Shown piece by piece: positions 29,539-44,829 of a stretch of DNA of 64,000 bases. The stretch comes from Qipengyuania citrea. GTDB taxonomy: Bacteria > Pseudomonadota > Alphaproteobacteria > Sphingomonadales > Sphingomonadaceae. The notes beneath the pieces were generated by a model, which was not told where the DNA came from, did not search any database, and saw only the letters and a program-made list of their open reading frames with translations. Each line of letters opens with the position of its first letter. The first letter of the stretch is position 1. Position numbers and translations under genes: made by a program. The stretch lies in assembly GCF_009828015.1 (NCBI RefSeq), contig NZ_WTYG01000001.1:992001-1056000 (forward strand), given 5' to 3'.

Positions 29539-30951
29539 TCAGCCCGGGAGCGGGCGCCGGGTCAGGCCCAGCCGCTCGCGCCGGTGCCAGCGCCAGCCCA
29601 GCAGCACCGCTGCAACGGTGAGGCCGGTGGCAAGGCCGATCCACACGCCAACTCCCTCGAGCGGGGTCATGAAGCCCAGCACCAGCGAGGTCCCGATTCC
29701 GGGGACCCAATACGCGAAGGCCGCGATCCACATCGGAATGCGCGTATCCTGCAGCCCGCGCAGGGCGCCCGCAGCCACCGCCTGCATCCCGTCGACCAGC
29801 TGGAACGCCGCTGCGATGACGATGTACTGCAGCGCGAAGCCGACCAGCACCGCGTTCTTGGGGTCCCATGGATCGACATAGATCGCGATCAGTGGCTTGG
29901 GGATGATCACCATCGCCAGCGCGGTGAGCGCCATGAAGCCGGTGCCGACGACGATCGCGGTCCAGCCCGCGCGCTTGACCCCCTCGGGGTCGCGCGCGCC
30001 GTAGAAATAGCCGACCCTTATGGTCGCCGCCTGACCGACCCCGAAGGGCACTTGGAAGGCGAGCGCGGCGATCTGCAACGCCACGGTGTGCGCAGCCAGC
30101 TGGCTGGCGCCGATATTGCCCATCAGGAAGGCCGCCGCCCCGAAGATACCGGCCTCGGCAGTGATCGTCAGCGCGATCGGCGTGCCGACACGGACGATAT
30201 GCATGAGCCGCGCCCAGTCGGGCGACCACCAGCGACCGAAGACGTGGTAGCGGTGCAGTTTCTTGTCCAGCCGGATCGCGACCACATAGGCGGCCAGCGT
30301 GGTCAGCGTGGTGAAGATCGTCGCCACCGCAGCGCCCTTCAGCCCCAGTTCGGGCGCGCCCAGATTGCCGAAGATGAAGGCGTAATTGGCCAGCGCATTG
30401 ACGAAGATGCCGCCCGCGGTGATCGCGGTGGCGAAGATCGGCCGGTCGAGCGTGGAGACGAAACTGCGCAGCACATTGCAGAACAGCATCGGGACCAGGC
30501 TGACCACCAGCAGCGTGTTGTATTCTATCGCCATGGCGATGATGTGCGGCTGCTGGCCCGTCACGCGCATCAGCGGGCCGAGCAGCAGGCACACGCCGAT
30601 CCCGGCAGTGCCGGAAAACAGTGCCAGCCACAGGGCCATGCGCACCGATCGGCGGACCGCTCGCAGGGCCGGGGCCCGTTCGCCCAGTTCGGCGGCAACT
30701 ACCGGTGCGACCGCTCCGGTCAGGCCCGACAGCGCCCACAGCACCAGCCCGAACAACGCGACCGCCAGCGCCGACGCGGCGAGCTGGTCGTCGCCCAGCC
30801 GCGCAATGAAGATCACATCGATCGCATAGGTCAGCATCTGCAACAGGTTCGCTGCCGCCAGCGGCCAGCTCAGCCGCAACGTGGCACGCAGTTCGGCGCG
30901 CCAGCCATCGCCGCCACGGGGCGGGGGCTCCATGGCGTATGCGTTCGTCAT
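29539..30951 (-). CDS. MATE-family multidrug/toxin efflux transporter
   Basis: Twelve-helix inner-membrane exporter driven by Na+ or H+; substrates are usually cationic drugs or metabolites. The sequence shows the two-fold MATE pattern: RLSWPLAAANLLQMLTYAIDVIFIARLGDDQLAASALA at the N-terminus and the second half from about residue 245 with GIFGAAAFLMGNIGASQLAAHTVALQIAALAFQVPFGVGQAATIRVG. The start is uncertain: ATG 30951 (470 residues) is used, ATG 30933 or TTG 30990 are alternatives, and none has a clear Shine-Dalgarno. It converges on mscS with one base between the stops. Confidence 0.92.
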   Translation of the reverse strand: MTNAYAMEPPPRGGDGWRAELRATLRLSWPLAAANLLQMLTYAIDVIFIARLGDDQLAASALAVALFGLVLWALSGLTGAVAPVVAAELGERAPALRAVRRSVRMALWLALFSGTAGIGVCLLLGPLMRVTGQQPHIIAMAIEYNTLLVVSLVPMLFCNVLRSFVSTLDRPIFATAITAGGIFVNALANYAFIFGNLGAPELGLKGAAVATIFTTLTTLAAYVVAIRLDKKLHRYHVFGRWWSPDWARLMHIVRVGTPIALTITAEAGIFGAAAFLMGNIGASQLAAHTVALQIAALAFQVPFGVGQAATIRVGYFYGARDPEGVKRAGWTAIVVGTGFMALTALAMVIIPKPLIAIYVDPWDPKNAVLVGFALQYIVIAAAFQLVDGMQAVAAGALRGLQDTRIPMWIAAFAYWVPGIGTSLVLGFMTPLEGVGVWIGLATGLTVAAVLLGWRWHRRERLGLTRRPLPG

Positions 30952-31191
30952 GCAGCCGGACCGGATAGGGGCAGGGCTGCGGGTGCTCAAACACTAAGTC
31001 CCGGCGCTGCACAGAACGCAGCCCGGGTGCGCCCGCCCGGCCACACTCAGCGGCATCGCCCAAGGGGATCGCGCGGCGTGCCGGGTGGATGGCGCTACGC
31101 TATCGGATCGGATCCGGATGCAACAGGATTGGCCAGCGGGTGTATGGCAGGCTCATATGAAGGCCATCTCGCACAAGTGGGGAGCGCGCAT

Positions 31192-31857
31192 ATGGGAGTT
31201 TCCGCCCTTGCCGACCATGTCGGCATCCTGCAGCAATTCGTCACCCGGTTCGGCGAAATTCGCCTGTTTTCGACCAGCGCCGCGGTGGTCACCTACCCAG
31301 CGCCGCTCTACAACGTGATCGGCAGCACGGACGATCCCAAGGTGCCCGGCTACTCCAGCTGGACCAGCCTGCTCCAGGGCAAGGGGATCGGCGTCGGCAG
31401 CGATAATCACTGCTATGTCGATCCGCAGGTTCCCGACCGGTCGCATCCCGGCTTCCAGGTCGGCGGACACATGACCCCGAACCAGGACGGAAGCGTCCCC
31501 GCGACCCAGACCTGCTATCTCATGCCGCTGTGCAAGCTGCACAACGGGAAGGGCTACAACCACGTAGCGATGTCGCATTCGCTGACGCAGATCCTCGAAC
31601 TCAGCGGCTATATGACCGGCGAACCGGCCGCCACCTTCCTCGCGCGAATGGGGGGCGAAGCGCCCGCGGCGCTCGTTTTCGCGGACGAGGAGGGGGTCGG
31701 TTTCCAGACGCTGTCCGCCGAGGATTTCGTCCGGGCCAAGGAAAGCACGATCACCGAAGCGCTGGGGACGAATGCGCCGCCGCGGCATATCGTGCTGCAC
31801 CGCCGCCGCGACGGGGACTCGGTCTATTACACCGTGGAGCACGCGCAGCTAGACTGA
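31192..31857 (+). CDS. Unrecognised protein with YLMPLCKLHN motif
   Basis: I do not recognise a family with confidence. The ATG at 31192 (221 residues) has GGGGAG about 8 bases upstream; an ATG at 31144 is possible. There is no signal peptide. The middle contains GSDNHCYVDP, then FQVGGHM, then TCYLMPLCKLHNGKGYNHVAMSH. This Gly-His, then Tyr-x-Met/Ile-Pro-Leu-Cys-x-x-His-Asn spacing resembles degenerate HNH/treble-clef-like segments in some uncharacterised bacterial proteins, so metal binding is possible (inference). The C-terminal part has LVFADEEGVGFQTLSAEDF and ends in a basic RHIVLHRRRDGDSVYYTVEHAQLD. It stands alone between the MATE gene and rplL. Confidence 0.72.
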   Translation: MGVSALADHVGILQQFVTRFGEIRLFSTSAAVVTYPAPLYNVIGSTDDPKVPGYSSWTSLLQGKGIGVGSDNHCYVDPQVPDRSHPGFQVGGHMTPNQDGSVPATQTCYLMPLCKLHNGKGYNHVAMSHSLTQILELSGYMTGEPAATFLARMGGEAPAALVFADEEGVGFQTLSAEDFVRAKESTITEALGTNAPPRHIVLHRRRDGDSVYYTVEHAQLD

Positions 31858-31888
31858 TCCGAGCCGCTTGCGGGCACCGGCCAACAAC

Positions 31889-31920
31889 GCAAAAGGGCGG
31901 CGCCTTGCGGCACCGCCCTT
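31889..31920 (-). terminator. Rho-independent terminator of rplJL
   Basis: AAGGGCGG and CCGCCCTT enclose an inner GCC/GGC pair with one mismatch and a TTGC loop. The AAAA on the left is the T-run for minus-strand transcription, ending rplJ-rplL mRNA. It may also stop the + strand gene at 31857. Confidence 0.85.
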
Positions 31921-31972
31921 CCGTGATCTCGCGAAACGAGATCGAAGCGTAAGCGCCCAAACGGGCAGTCGC

Positions 31973-32347
31973 TTACTTGAGCTCGACGGTACCGCCGGCT
32001 GCTTCGATCTTGCCCTTGATTTCTTCGGCTTCTGCCTTGTTGACGCCTTCCTTGAGCGGCTTGGGTGCGCCTTCGACGAGAGCCTTGGCTTCCGAGAGGC
32101 CCAGGCCGGTGATGGCGCGGACTTCCTTGATGACCTGGATCTTCTTGCCACCGTCGCCGGTCAGGACGACGTCGAATTCGTCCTTTTCTTCGGCTGCGGG
32201 GGCGTCACCACCGCCGGCGGGGCCAGCAACAGCAACGGCAGCGGCGGCGCTTACGCCCCACTCTTCTTCAAGTGCCTTGGCAAGCTCAGCGGCTTCCAGG
32301 ACGGTCAGCTTCGACAGTTCTTCAACAAGCTTGGCGATATCGGCCAT
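31973..32347 (-). CDS. rplL: Ribosomal protein bL12 (L7/L12)
   Basis: Stalk protein of the large subunit that recruits translation factors. The 124 residues comprise the N-terminal dimer domain ([33 protein letters not shown]), an Ala/Gly-rich hinge and the C-terminal factor-binding domain ([68 protein letters not shown]). It follows rplJ by 80 bases. Unlike the usual order, rpoB does not follow; the operon ends at a terminator. Confidence 0.98.
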   Translation of the reverse strand: MADIAKLVEELSKLTVLEAAELAKALEEEWGVSAAAAVAVAGPAGGGDAPAAEEKDEFDVVLTGDGGKKIQVIKEVRAITGLGLSEAKALVEGAPKPLKEGVNKAEAEEIKGKIEAAGGTVELK

Positions 32348-32427
32348 GATGTTTCACTCCAAAATTAGGGCCGGGGTTCCCGAAGGTATTGCCCCGATGA
32401 ATATATGTTCGTGCGTCGAACCAGCTC

Positions 32428-32943
32428 TTACGCGGCTTCCTTGGCGCCATAGGCACCGAAGACACGAGCGAGCTTGGCTGCGGGGGCGTTGACGACCTGG
32501 GCAACCTTGGTTGCCGGTGCGTTGACGAGACCCACAATCGTGCCACGAAGTTCGTCGAGGCTGGGCAGCGAGGCGAGTGCCCGTACCCCTGCTTCGTCGA
32601 GCTTCTGCGCGCCCATCGAACCACCGAGAATTTCGATCTTGTCGGTGGTCTTGGCGAACTCCACCACGGCCTTGGCCGCGGCGACCGGATCTTCGGAATA
32701 ACCGAGAGCGGTCGGACCGGTCAGGAACTCGTCGAGTCCCGTGTAGTCGGTGTCCTTCAGGGCGAGCTTGGCGAGACGGTTCTTGGCAACCTTGTAGGTC
32801 GCACCGGCTTCACGCATCTTCGTACGCAGTTCGGTGGACTGATCCACCGTCAGCCCCAGATTGCGGGTGACAACCACCACGCCGGACTGGGCGAAGACTT
32901 CGCTGAGCTGGGCGACCGCGTCGGCTTTCTGCGAACGATCCAT
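32428..32943 (-). CDS. rplJ: Ribosomal protein uL10
   Basis: Anchors bL12 dimers to the ribosome and, in many bacteria, represses its own mRNA. The 171 residues begin MDRSQKADAVAQLSEVFAQSGVVVVTRNLGLTV and end with the bL12-binding helices. ATG 32943 has AAGGAG 7 bases upstream; an earlier in-frame start at 32958 lies on that site and is rejected. Confidence 0.97.
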   Translation of the reverse strand: MDRSQKADAVAQLSEVFAQSGVVVVTRNLGLTVDQSTELRTKMREAGATYKVAKNRLAKLALKDTDYTGLDEFLTGPTALGYSEDPVAAAKAVVEFAKTTDKIEILGGSMGAQKLDEAGVRALASLPSLDELRGTIVGLVNAPATKVAQVVNAPAAKLARVFGAYGAKEAA

Positions 32944-33170
32944 GCCATACTCCTTCACTATGGCCGCGCCGGGAGAACCCGCCGCGACCGGCTACGTTTG
33001 TCCGTTCCGGCGAACCGGGACGGGCGAGTCCGTTGATGGGGAAGGAGTGCGCCAGTTGGCGCGAAACGGCGCCGAAGCACCGGAAATCTCTGTTCCCCGC
33101 CTAGGTTGGAGATTAAGAAAGCGCCAATTCGCCTTCACCAACTGTCTCGGACGGATGCAGGGCGGAATCG
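32944..33170 (-). promoter_or_regulatory. Leader region of rplJ-rplL
   Basis: About 230 non-coding bases lie between the upstream terminator and rplJ. On the minus strand the region has GC-rich inverted repeats (for example around 33051-33078, GGCGCC and GGCGC elements), consistent with an L10-type autoregulatory leader. This is inference from position, as no known leader consensus was matched. TTGGTG and TTGGCG near 33130-33150 are candidate -35 elements, but I cannot fix the promoter. Confidence 0.45.
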
Positions 33171-33200
33171 AAAAGACCCGCCGTTGCGTGGCGGGCCTTT
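33171..33200 (-). terminator. Terminator of the DUF2975/XRE operon
   Basis: CCCGCC (33177-33182) and GGCGGG (33190-33195) form the core stem, with AG/CT pairs outside. On the minus strand the hairpin is followed by TCTTTTC. It separates the acidic lipoprotein gene from rplJ. Confidence 0.72.
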
Positions 33201-33249
33201 AGCGGTTTGGTTGCTGCGGTCAAGCCTGTCCGGCGCTTCCGCGCGGGCA

Positions 33250-33501
33250 TCACATTGCGGCGTCGTCGTCCATCGCGGTCTCGTCGGCCGCGTCGTCGTC
33301 GCCCATCGGCTCCATGTCCGATTGCAGCAGGCCGTCTTCGCCGGGCTCGTAATCCAGCGGGCCGTCATCGGGTGCATCGGCAGCGGGCGCGGTGGTGGTG
33401 TCGTTGCCGAGATCGGCCGTGTCGCTGCCGTCGATCGGCTCGCCGCAGGCGCCAAGCGTCAGCGCCAGGGGAAGGGCGGCAAGAAGTGCGGTCTTGTTCA
33501 T
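33250..33501 (-). CDS. Small acidic lipoprotein of the DUF2975/XRE operon
   Basis: An 83-residue lipoprotein (signal MNKTALLAALPLALTLGAC, Cys19). The mature chain has no lysine or arginine and is dominated by Asp, Glu, Ala, Pro and Gly (DGSDTADLGNDTTTAPAADA, GDDDAADETAMDDDAAM), so it is likely disordered and strongly negative. AGGAGA precedes the ATG. It lies 33 bases downstream of the six-helix membrane protein gene and is followed by a terminator, which makes it the last gene of the four-gene array. Metal binding or electrostatic interaction is possible. The function is unknown. Confidence 0.8.
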   Translation of the reverse strand: MNKTALLAALPLALTLGACGEPIDGSDTADLGNDTTTAPAADAPDDGPLDYEPGEDGLLQSDMEPMGDDDAADETAMDDDAAM

Positions 33502-33534
33502 GTCTATTCTCCTGCGTGTGCGACGAAAATGGAC

Positions 33535-34284
33535 CTATTCGGCGATTGTTCCCGCTGCGGCCCGCTGCCGCTGCGGGGCGCCGGGCAGCGGCGCGGGGCG
33601 GGTGGCGATCACGTATTGGGCGCAAATCATGACCAGGGCGAGCCATGCGGTCACCACGCTGTCGAGCCCCAGCATCACCCATTTGGTCGCATCCCCCGCG
33701 ACGAAGATGGCCCCGATCCCGAGCGCGTAATGCACTGCCATCAGCGGGAGCATCGCGGCCAGCGGGAAGAGGATCGCGAAGACCGCATCGCGCGCCATTA
33801 CCCGGATCGACTGCAGCGGGCTGATCAGCGTGCCCAGCGGTGCGGCGACGACGAAGCGCACGATCAGCGGCATGAAGATCAGGCCGAAGACGAAGAAGCC
33901 GATGGCGATCGGTCCGCCGGTCCAGACATAGAGGCCGAGCCACGCGAACAATGCTTGCAAGCCGATGACGAGGCCGAACAGCGCGGTGGCGGGTTTTTCC
34001 AACCGGACGGCAAAACCGCGATCGCCCTTGCTGTGCAGCCAGCGGATGAGGAAATAGGCGGGCAGGCCCAGCGCGATCGTCTTGAAGAAGCCGGCCAGGA
34101 TCCGGTCCGGGTCGTTCTCTGCCAGTTGCGCGGCTTCGACGCCGGCATACATGCCGACACGCATCTCCACCACGTGCTGGACGAACTCGGCCACCAGAGG
34201 AATGGCCGCGGCGAACGGCAGCGCGGCAGCGAAGGCGAGGCTGCGGGTATGAACGGCGCGGAAAGCAGGCAGGAAAGTGGTCAT
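33535..34284 (-). CDS. Six-helix integral membrane protein of unknown function
   Basis: A 249-residue membrane protein with about six hydrophobic segments (near residues 15-38, 68-82, 102-122, 126-150, 168-195, 203-228) and a short basic C-terminal tail (APLPGAPQRQRAAAG). No catalytic motif is visible. The loop after the first helix carries charged residues (EMRVGMYAGVEAAQLAENDPDR). Its start overlaps the stop of the XRE regulator gene as ATGA, so the two are translationally coupled. I do not recognise the family with confidence. Confidence 0.82.
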   Translation of the reverse strand: MTTFLPAFRAVHTRSLAFAAALPFAAAIPLVAEFVQHVVEMRVGMYAGVEAAQLAENDPDRILAGFFKTIALGLPAYFLIRWLHSKGDRGFAVRLEKPATALFGLVIGLQALFAWLGLYVWTGGPIAIGFFVFGLIFMPLIVRFVVAAPLGTLISPLQSIRVMARDAVFAILFPLAAMLPLMAVHYALGIGAIFVAGDATKWVMLGLDSVVTAWLALVMICAQYVIATRPAPLPGAPQRQRAAAGTIAE

Positions 34285-34517
34285 TGGTCGATTCCCCCGG
34301 TTTCGGAATAGATCAGAAGGTCACCCGGCTGGCAGCGTAGCTCGCGGCAGATTGCCTCCAGCGTGGAAAAGCGGATCGCCTTGGCCTTCCCGGTCTTGAG
34401 GATCGAGAGATTGGCCAGAGTGAGTCCGATGCGGTCGGACAGTTCGGTCAATGTCATGCCGCGCTCGCGCAGCAGTTCGTCGAGGCGGACGGCGATGAAG
34501 GAGGTCTGGTCCGTCAT
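34281..34517 (-). CDS. Small XRE-family transcriptional regulator (YozG-like)
   Basis: A 78-residue protein consisting almost only of a helix-turn-helix domain: RLDELLRERGMTLTELSDRIGLTLANLSILKTGKAKAIRFSTLEAICRELRCQPGDLLIY. Regulators of this compact type are typically found beside DUF2975 membrane proteins, as here. The start overlaps the DUF2975 stop (TGATG) and the stop overlaps the next gene (ATGA). It is the obvious candidate to bind the three TATCG-N5-CGATA palindromes upstream of the operon, which would make it autoregulatory (inference). Confidence 0.92.
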   Translation of the reverse strand: MTDQTSFIAVRLDELLRERGMTLTELSDRIGLTLANLSILKTGKAKAIRFSTLEAICRELRCQPGDLLIYSETGGIDQ

Positions 34518-35026
34518 CAGACCGTGCCTTCGAGATCGTCGCGCATCGCCGCCCCTTCGCGGAAGACATGCGCCAGTACGAACAGCAGCGGCACCGCGAC
34601 CCAGCCGGTCAGCGAGAGCGACCAGCCGAAGTATTCGCCGGTGGCCGCGCTGGCCCGCACCGACAGCCAGCCATAGACGAGATCGGCGAGATTGATTGCC
34701 AGCAGGCACCAGCCGATGGTCCGCAACCGGTCCGCGTTGGCTTCGCTCAGCGCCGTGCCTGTACGCGCGTCGTGCACCAGCCCGGCCAGGCGGGTCAGTA
34801 TGCGATCTATCGCGAGCGCCATCGGCAGAACCAGTCCGGTAACACCGAGCAGGTAGCCGCGCACCTGCGCTCTCACCGCGAGATCGCCTTCGACACCGGC
34901 CAGCACCGAGGTCCCGAGGCCCCCGGCATCGGTCAGCAGTACCACGAAAAACAGCGTCAGCAATGCGGCGACGATCCAGTTGACCCAGCGGAAAAACCTG
35001 AGCCCGGCGAGGATGAAAACGTACAC
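34517..35026 (-). CDS. DUF2975 family membrane protein
   Basis: A 169-residue protein with four predicted membrane helices (VYVFILAGLRFF...LLTLFFVVLL, GYLLGVTGLVLPMALAI, IGWCLLAINLADLVYGW and LTGWVAVPLLFVLAHVF). The helix 2-3 loop and the last segment match DUF2975, a family usually encoded next to a small XRE regulator. I start it at the GTG at 35026 because GGAG lies about 8 bases upstream; extending the frame would run through the operators. It is the first gene of a four-gene operon. It may sense membrane state and control the XRE protein (inference). Confidence 0.85.
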   Translation of the reverse strand: MYVFILAGLRFFRWVNWIVAALLTLFFVVLLTDAGGLGTSVLAGVEGDLAVRAQVRGYLLGVTGLVLPMALAIDRILTRLAGLVHDARTGTALSEANADRLRTIGWCLLAINLADLVYGWLSVRASAATGEYFGWSLSLTGWVAVPLLFVLAHVFREGAAMRDDLEGTV

Positions 35027-35040
35027 GGTGCGATCTCCAA

Positions 35041-35102
35041 TATCGAAAAACGATATGAATCGCCGTTTCCTTATCGTCAATCGATAATATCGGGAATCGA
35101 TA
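35041..35102. promoter_or_regulatory. Three tandem TATCG-N5-CGATA palindromes
   Basis: Site 1 (35041-35055) is TATCGAAAAACGATA, site 2 (35072-35086) TATCGTCAATCGATA and site 3 (35088-35102) TATCGGGAATCGATA. All three have perfect five-base arms and a five-base spacer; sites 1 and 2 extend to six-base arms. Centres are 31 and 16 bases apart, about 3 and 1.5 helical turns. Such repetition strongly suggests operators, most likely for the XRE regulator encoded in the operon. They may also affect the divergent gene at 35213. Confidence 0.8.
35052..35080 (-). promoter_or_regulatory. Proposed promoter of the DUF2975/XRE operon
   Basis: On the minus strand TTGACG (35075-35080) and CATATC (35052-35057) are 17 bases apart. 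The start point would be near 35045, leaving an 18-base leader with the GGAG site before the GTG. The -35 lies inside palindrome 2 and the -10 overlaps palindrome 1, the arrangement expected for repression by steric block. Confidence 0.6.
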
Positions 35103-35212
35103 AATTCTCGCTTGCAAGCCGTTCGCCGCTTGCCGCATGCCATTGGTGGAACAGCGGTCGCGGCTGCCGGGCGGATCGGCCATCCGGACTTCCGGCTCGC
35201 TGGAGGTATGGG

Positions 35213-35725
35213 ATGCCGCGCTTCGCGTTATTGCTGATGGCCATGATGCTCGGCGCTTGTTCGCCGGGGGATTGCGCGCAGCCGGAGAGCATCGAACCGC
35301 GCCCGGCCGGGAGCCTGACCTCGGGCGACCGTGCGGCGCTCCGCGCGCTCGACAAGGCCTATGCGAAAGCGTGGCTGGTTCCCGACGCGGCGGCGCGCGA
35401 GCAGGCGCTCATGGCGCTGTTTGCCGAAGATGCGGTCGTCTATCCGGGCCATGGCACTTCGCCCATCGACGGCAAGCAGCGCCTGCGTGCATTCTGGTTC
35501 GCCGAAGAGGGCCAGCCGGCCGCGGTCGAGTTCATCGAGCACGACACTCTCGCCATCGAAGGGTCGATCGCGCTCGCGGCGATTACCGGCCACAGCCGGA
35601 TCGCCTTCTTTTCGCGCGGGACGCGGGTTGCGCAGGAGGGGCATTACATCATCCATGCGCGCCCCGACGACCAGGGTTACTGGAAAATCGAACGGATGAT
35701 GTGGAACGCCCGCGCGCCCGAATAA
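35213..35725 (+). CDS. SnoaL/DUF4440-like lipoprotein
   Basis: A 170-residue predicted lipoprotein (MPRFALLLMAMMLGAC, Cys16) with a cystatin-like fold of the SnoaL/DUF4440 type: ALDKAYAKAWLVPDAAAREQALMALFAEDAVVYPGHGTSPIDGKQRLRAFWF, then two beta hairpins ending in WKIERMMWNAR. Such domains bind small ligands or act as isomerase-like enzymes; no catalytic residue can be assigned. GGAGGT lies 5 bases before the ATG. It is divergent from the DUF2975/XRE operon and shares its intergenic operator region. Confidence 0.8.
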   Translation: MPRFALLLMAMMLGACSPGDCAQPESIEPRPAGSLTSGDRAALRALDKAYAKAWLVPDAAAREQALMALFAEDAVVYPGHGTSPIDGKQRLRAFWFAEEGQPAAVEFIEHDTLAIEGSIALAAITGHSRIAFFSRGTRVAQEGHYIIHARPDDQGYWKIERMMWNARAPE

Positions 35726-36041
35726 GTGGCCGATCCCGCGCCGCAGCGGTATCGCTATGCGGATGCCGATCTGCCGGTTTGACACGGCGCGGCGCAAATC
35801 CTACATGATGCGGCAACCGCACGCTTCGAGCGAATCCGATTCATGCGCGGGAATCGGGTACAGGATGGAAGCGGCGTTTCCATAATCGCGACGCTAGAGA
35901 AGCTGCAGCAGGCCGCCGGACGGGTGTGCTCACGCTGCGGCCTTTTCGCGTCCCGGCGATGGATCTCACGCGCATGAGACACGAAATTCCGGCTCTGTCC
36001 GCGCAGCGGCCGATGCACACGAGAAGAGGTATCTACCCCTT
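35726..36041 (+). other. Non-coding interval and leader upstream of rpoB
   Basis: No gene is visible in these 316 bases. They contain the proposed rpoB promoter and a leader of roughly 230 bases. AAGAGG lies about 11 bases before the rpoB ATG. Confidence 0.6.
35779..35807 (+). promoter_or_regulatory. Proposed promoter of rpoBC
   Basis: A perfect -35 TTGACA (35779-35784) is followed after 17 bases by TACATG (35802-35807). It is the best housekeeping-type promoter in the interval and would give rpoB-rpoC a promoter independent of the ribosomal protein genes. Confidence 0.6.
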
Positions 36042-40247
<4,206 letters not shown>

Positions 40248-40307
40248 GGGGAGCGGCAACGCCCCCCACCACCGCCCCAAGGAATTCACCCGCTAAGGGA
40301 ATAAGTC

Positions 40308-44636
<4,329 letters not shown>

Positions 44637-44663
44637 GCCGCACCAGCTTTAGCGCACAACATT

Positions 44664-44699
44664 GGCCCCGTCGGAGCAATCCGACGGGGCCTTTTCTTT
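44664..44699 (+). terminator. Rho-independent terminator after rpoC
   Basis: A perfect 12-base-pair stem (GGCCCCGTCGGA and complement) around a GCAA loop, followed by TTTTCTTT. Confidence 0.95.
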
Positions 44700-44829
44700 G
44701 CCGAAACGGATTATACTTGGCCGGCTTCTGGCAAGTAGTTGGCGCTTGACGCAAACTTGTTGTAAATGCACGGTGAACCATCGTGTTGCCGCCCCGCGCG
44801 GCCACCACAGGCGCGGGGGGAGCGCGAAC

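Noticed and set aside
29407..31191. Long + strand frame upstream of and in frame with the unrecognised protein
   Set aside because: It is the antisense of the MATE transporter. The ribosome-binding site and protein-like composition begin only near 31192.
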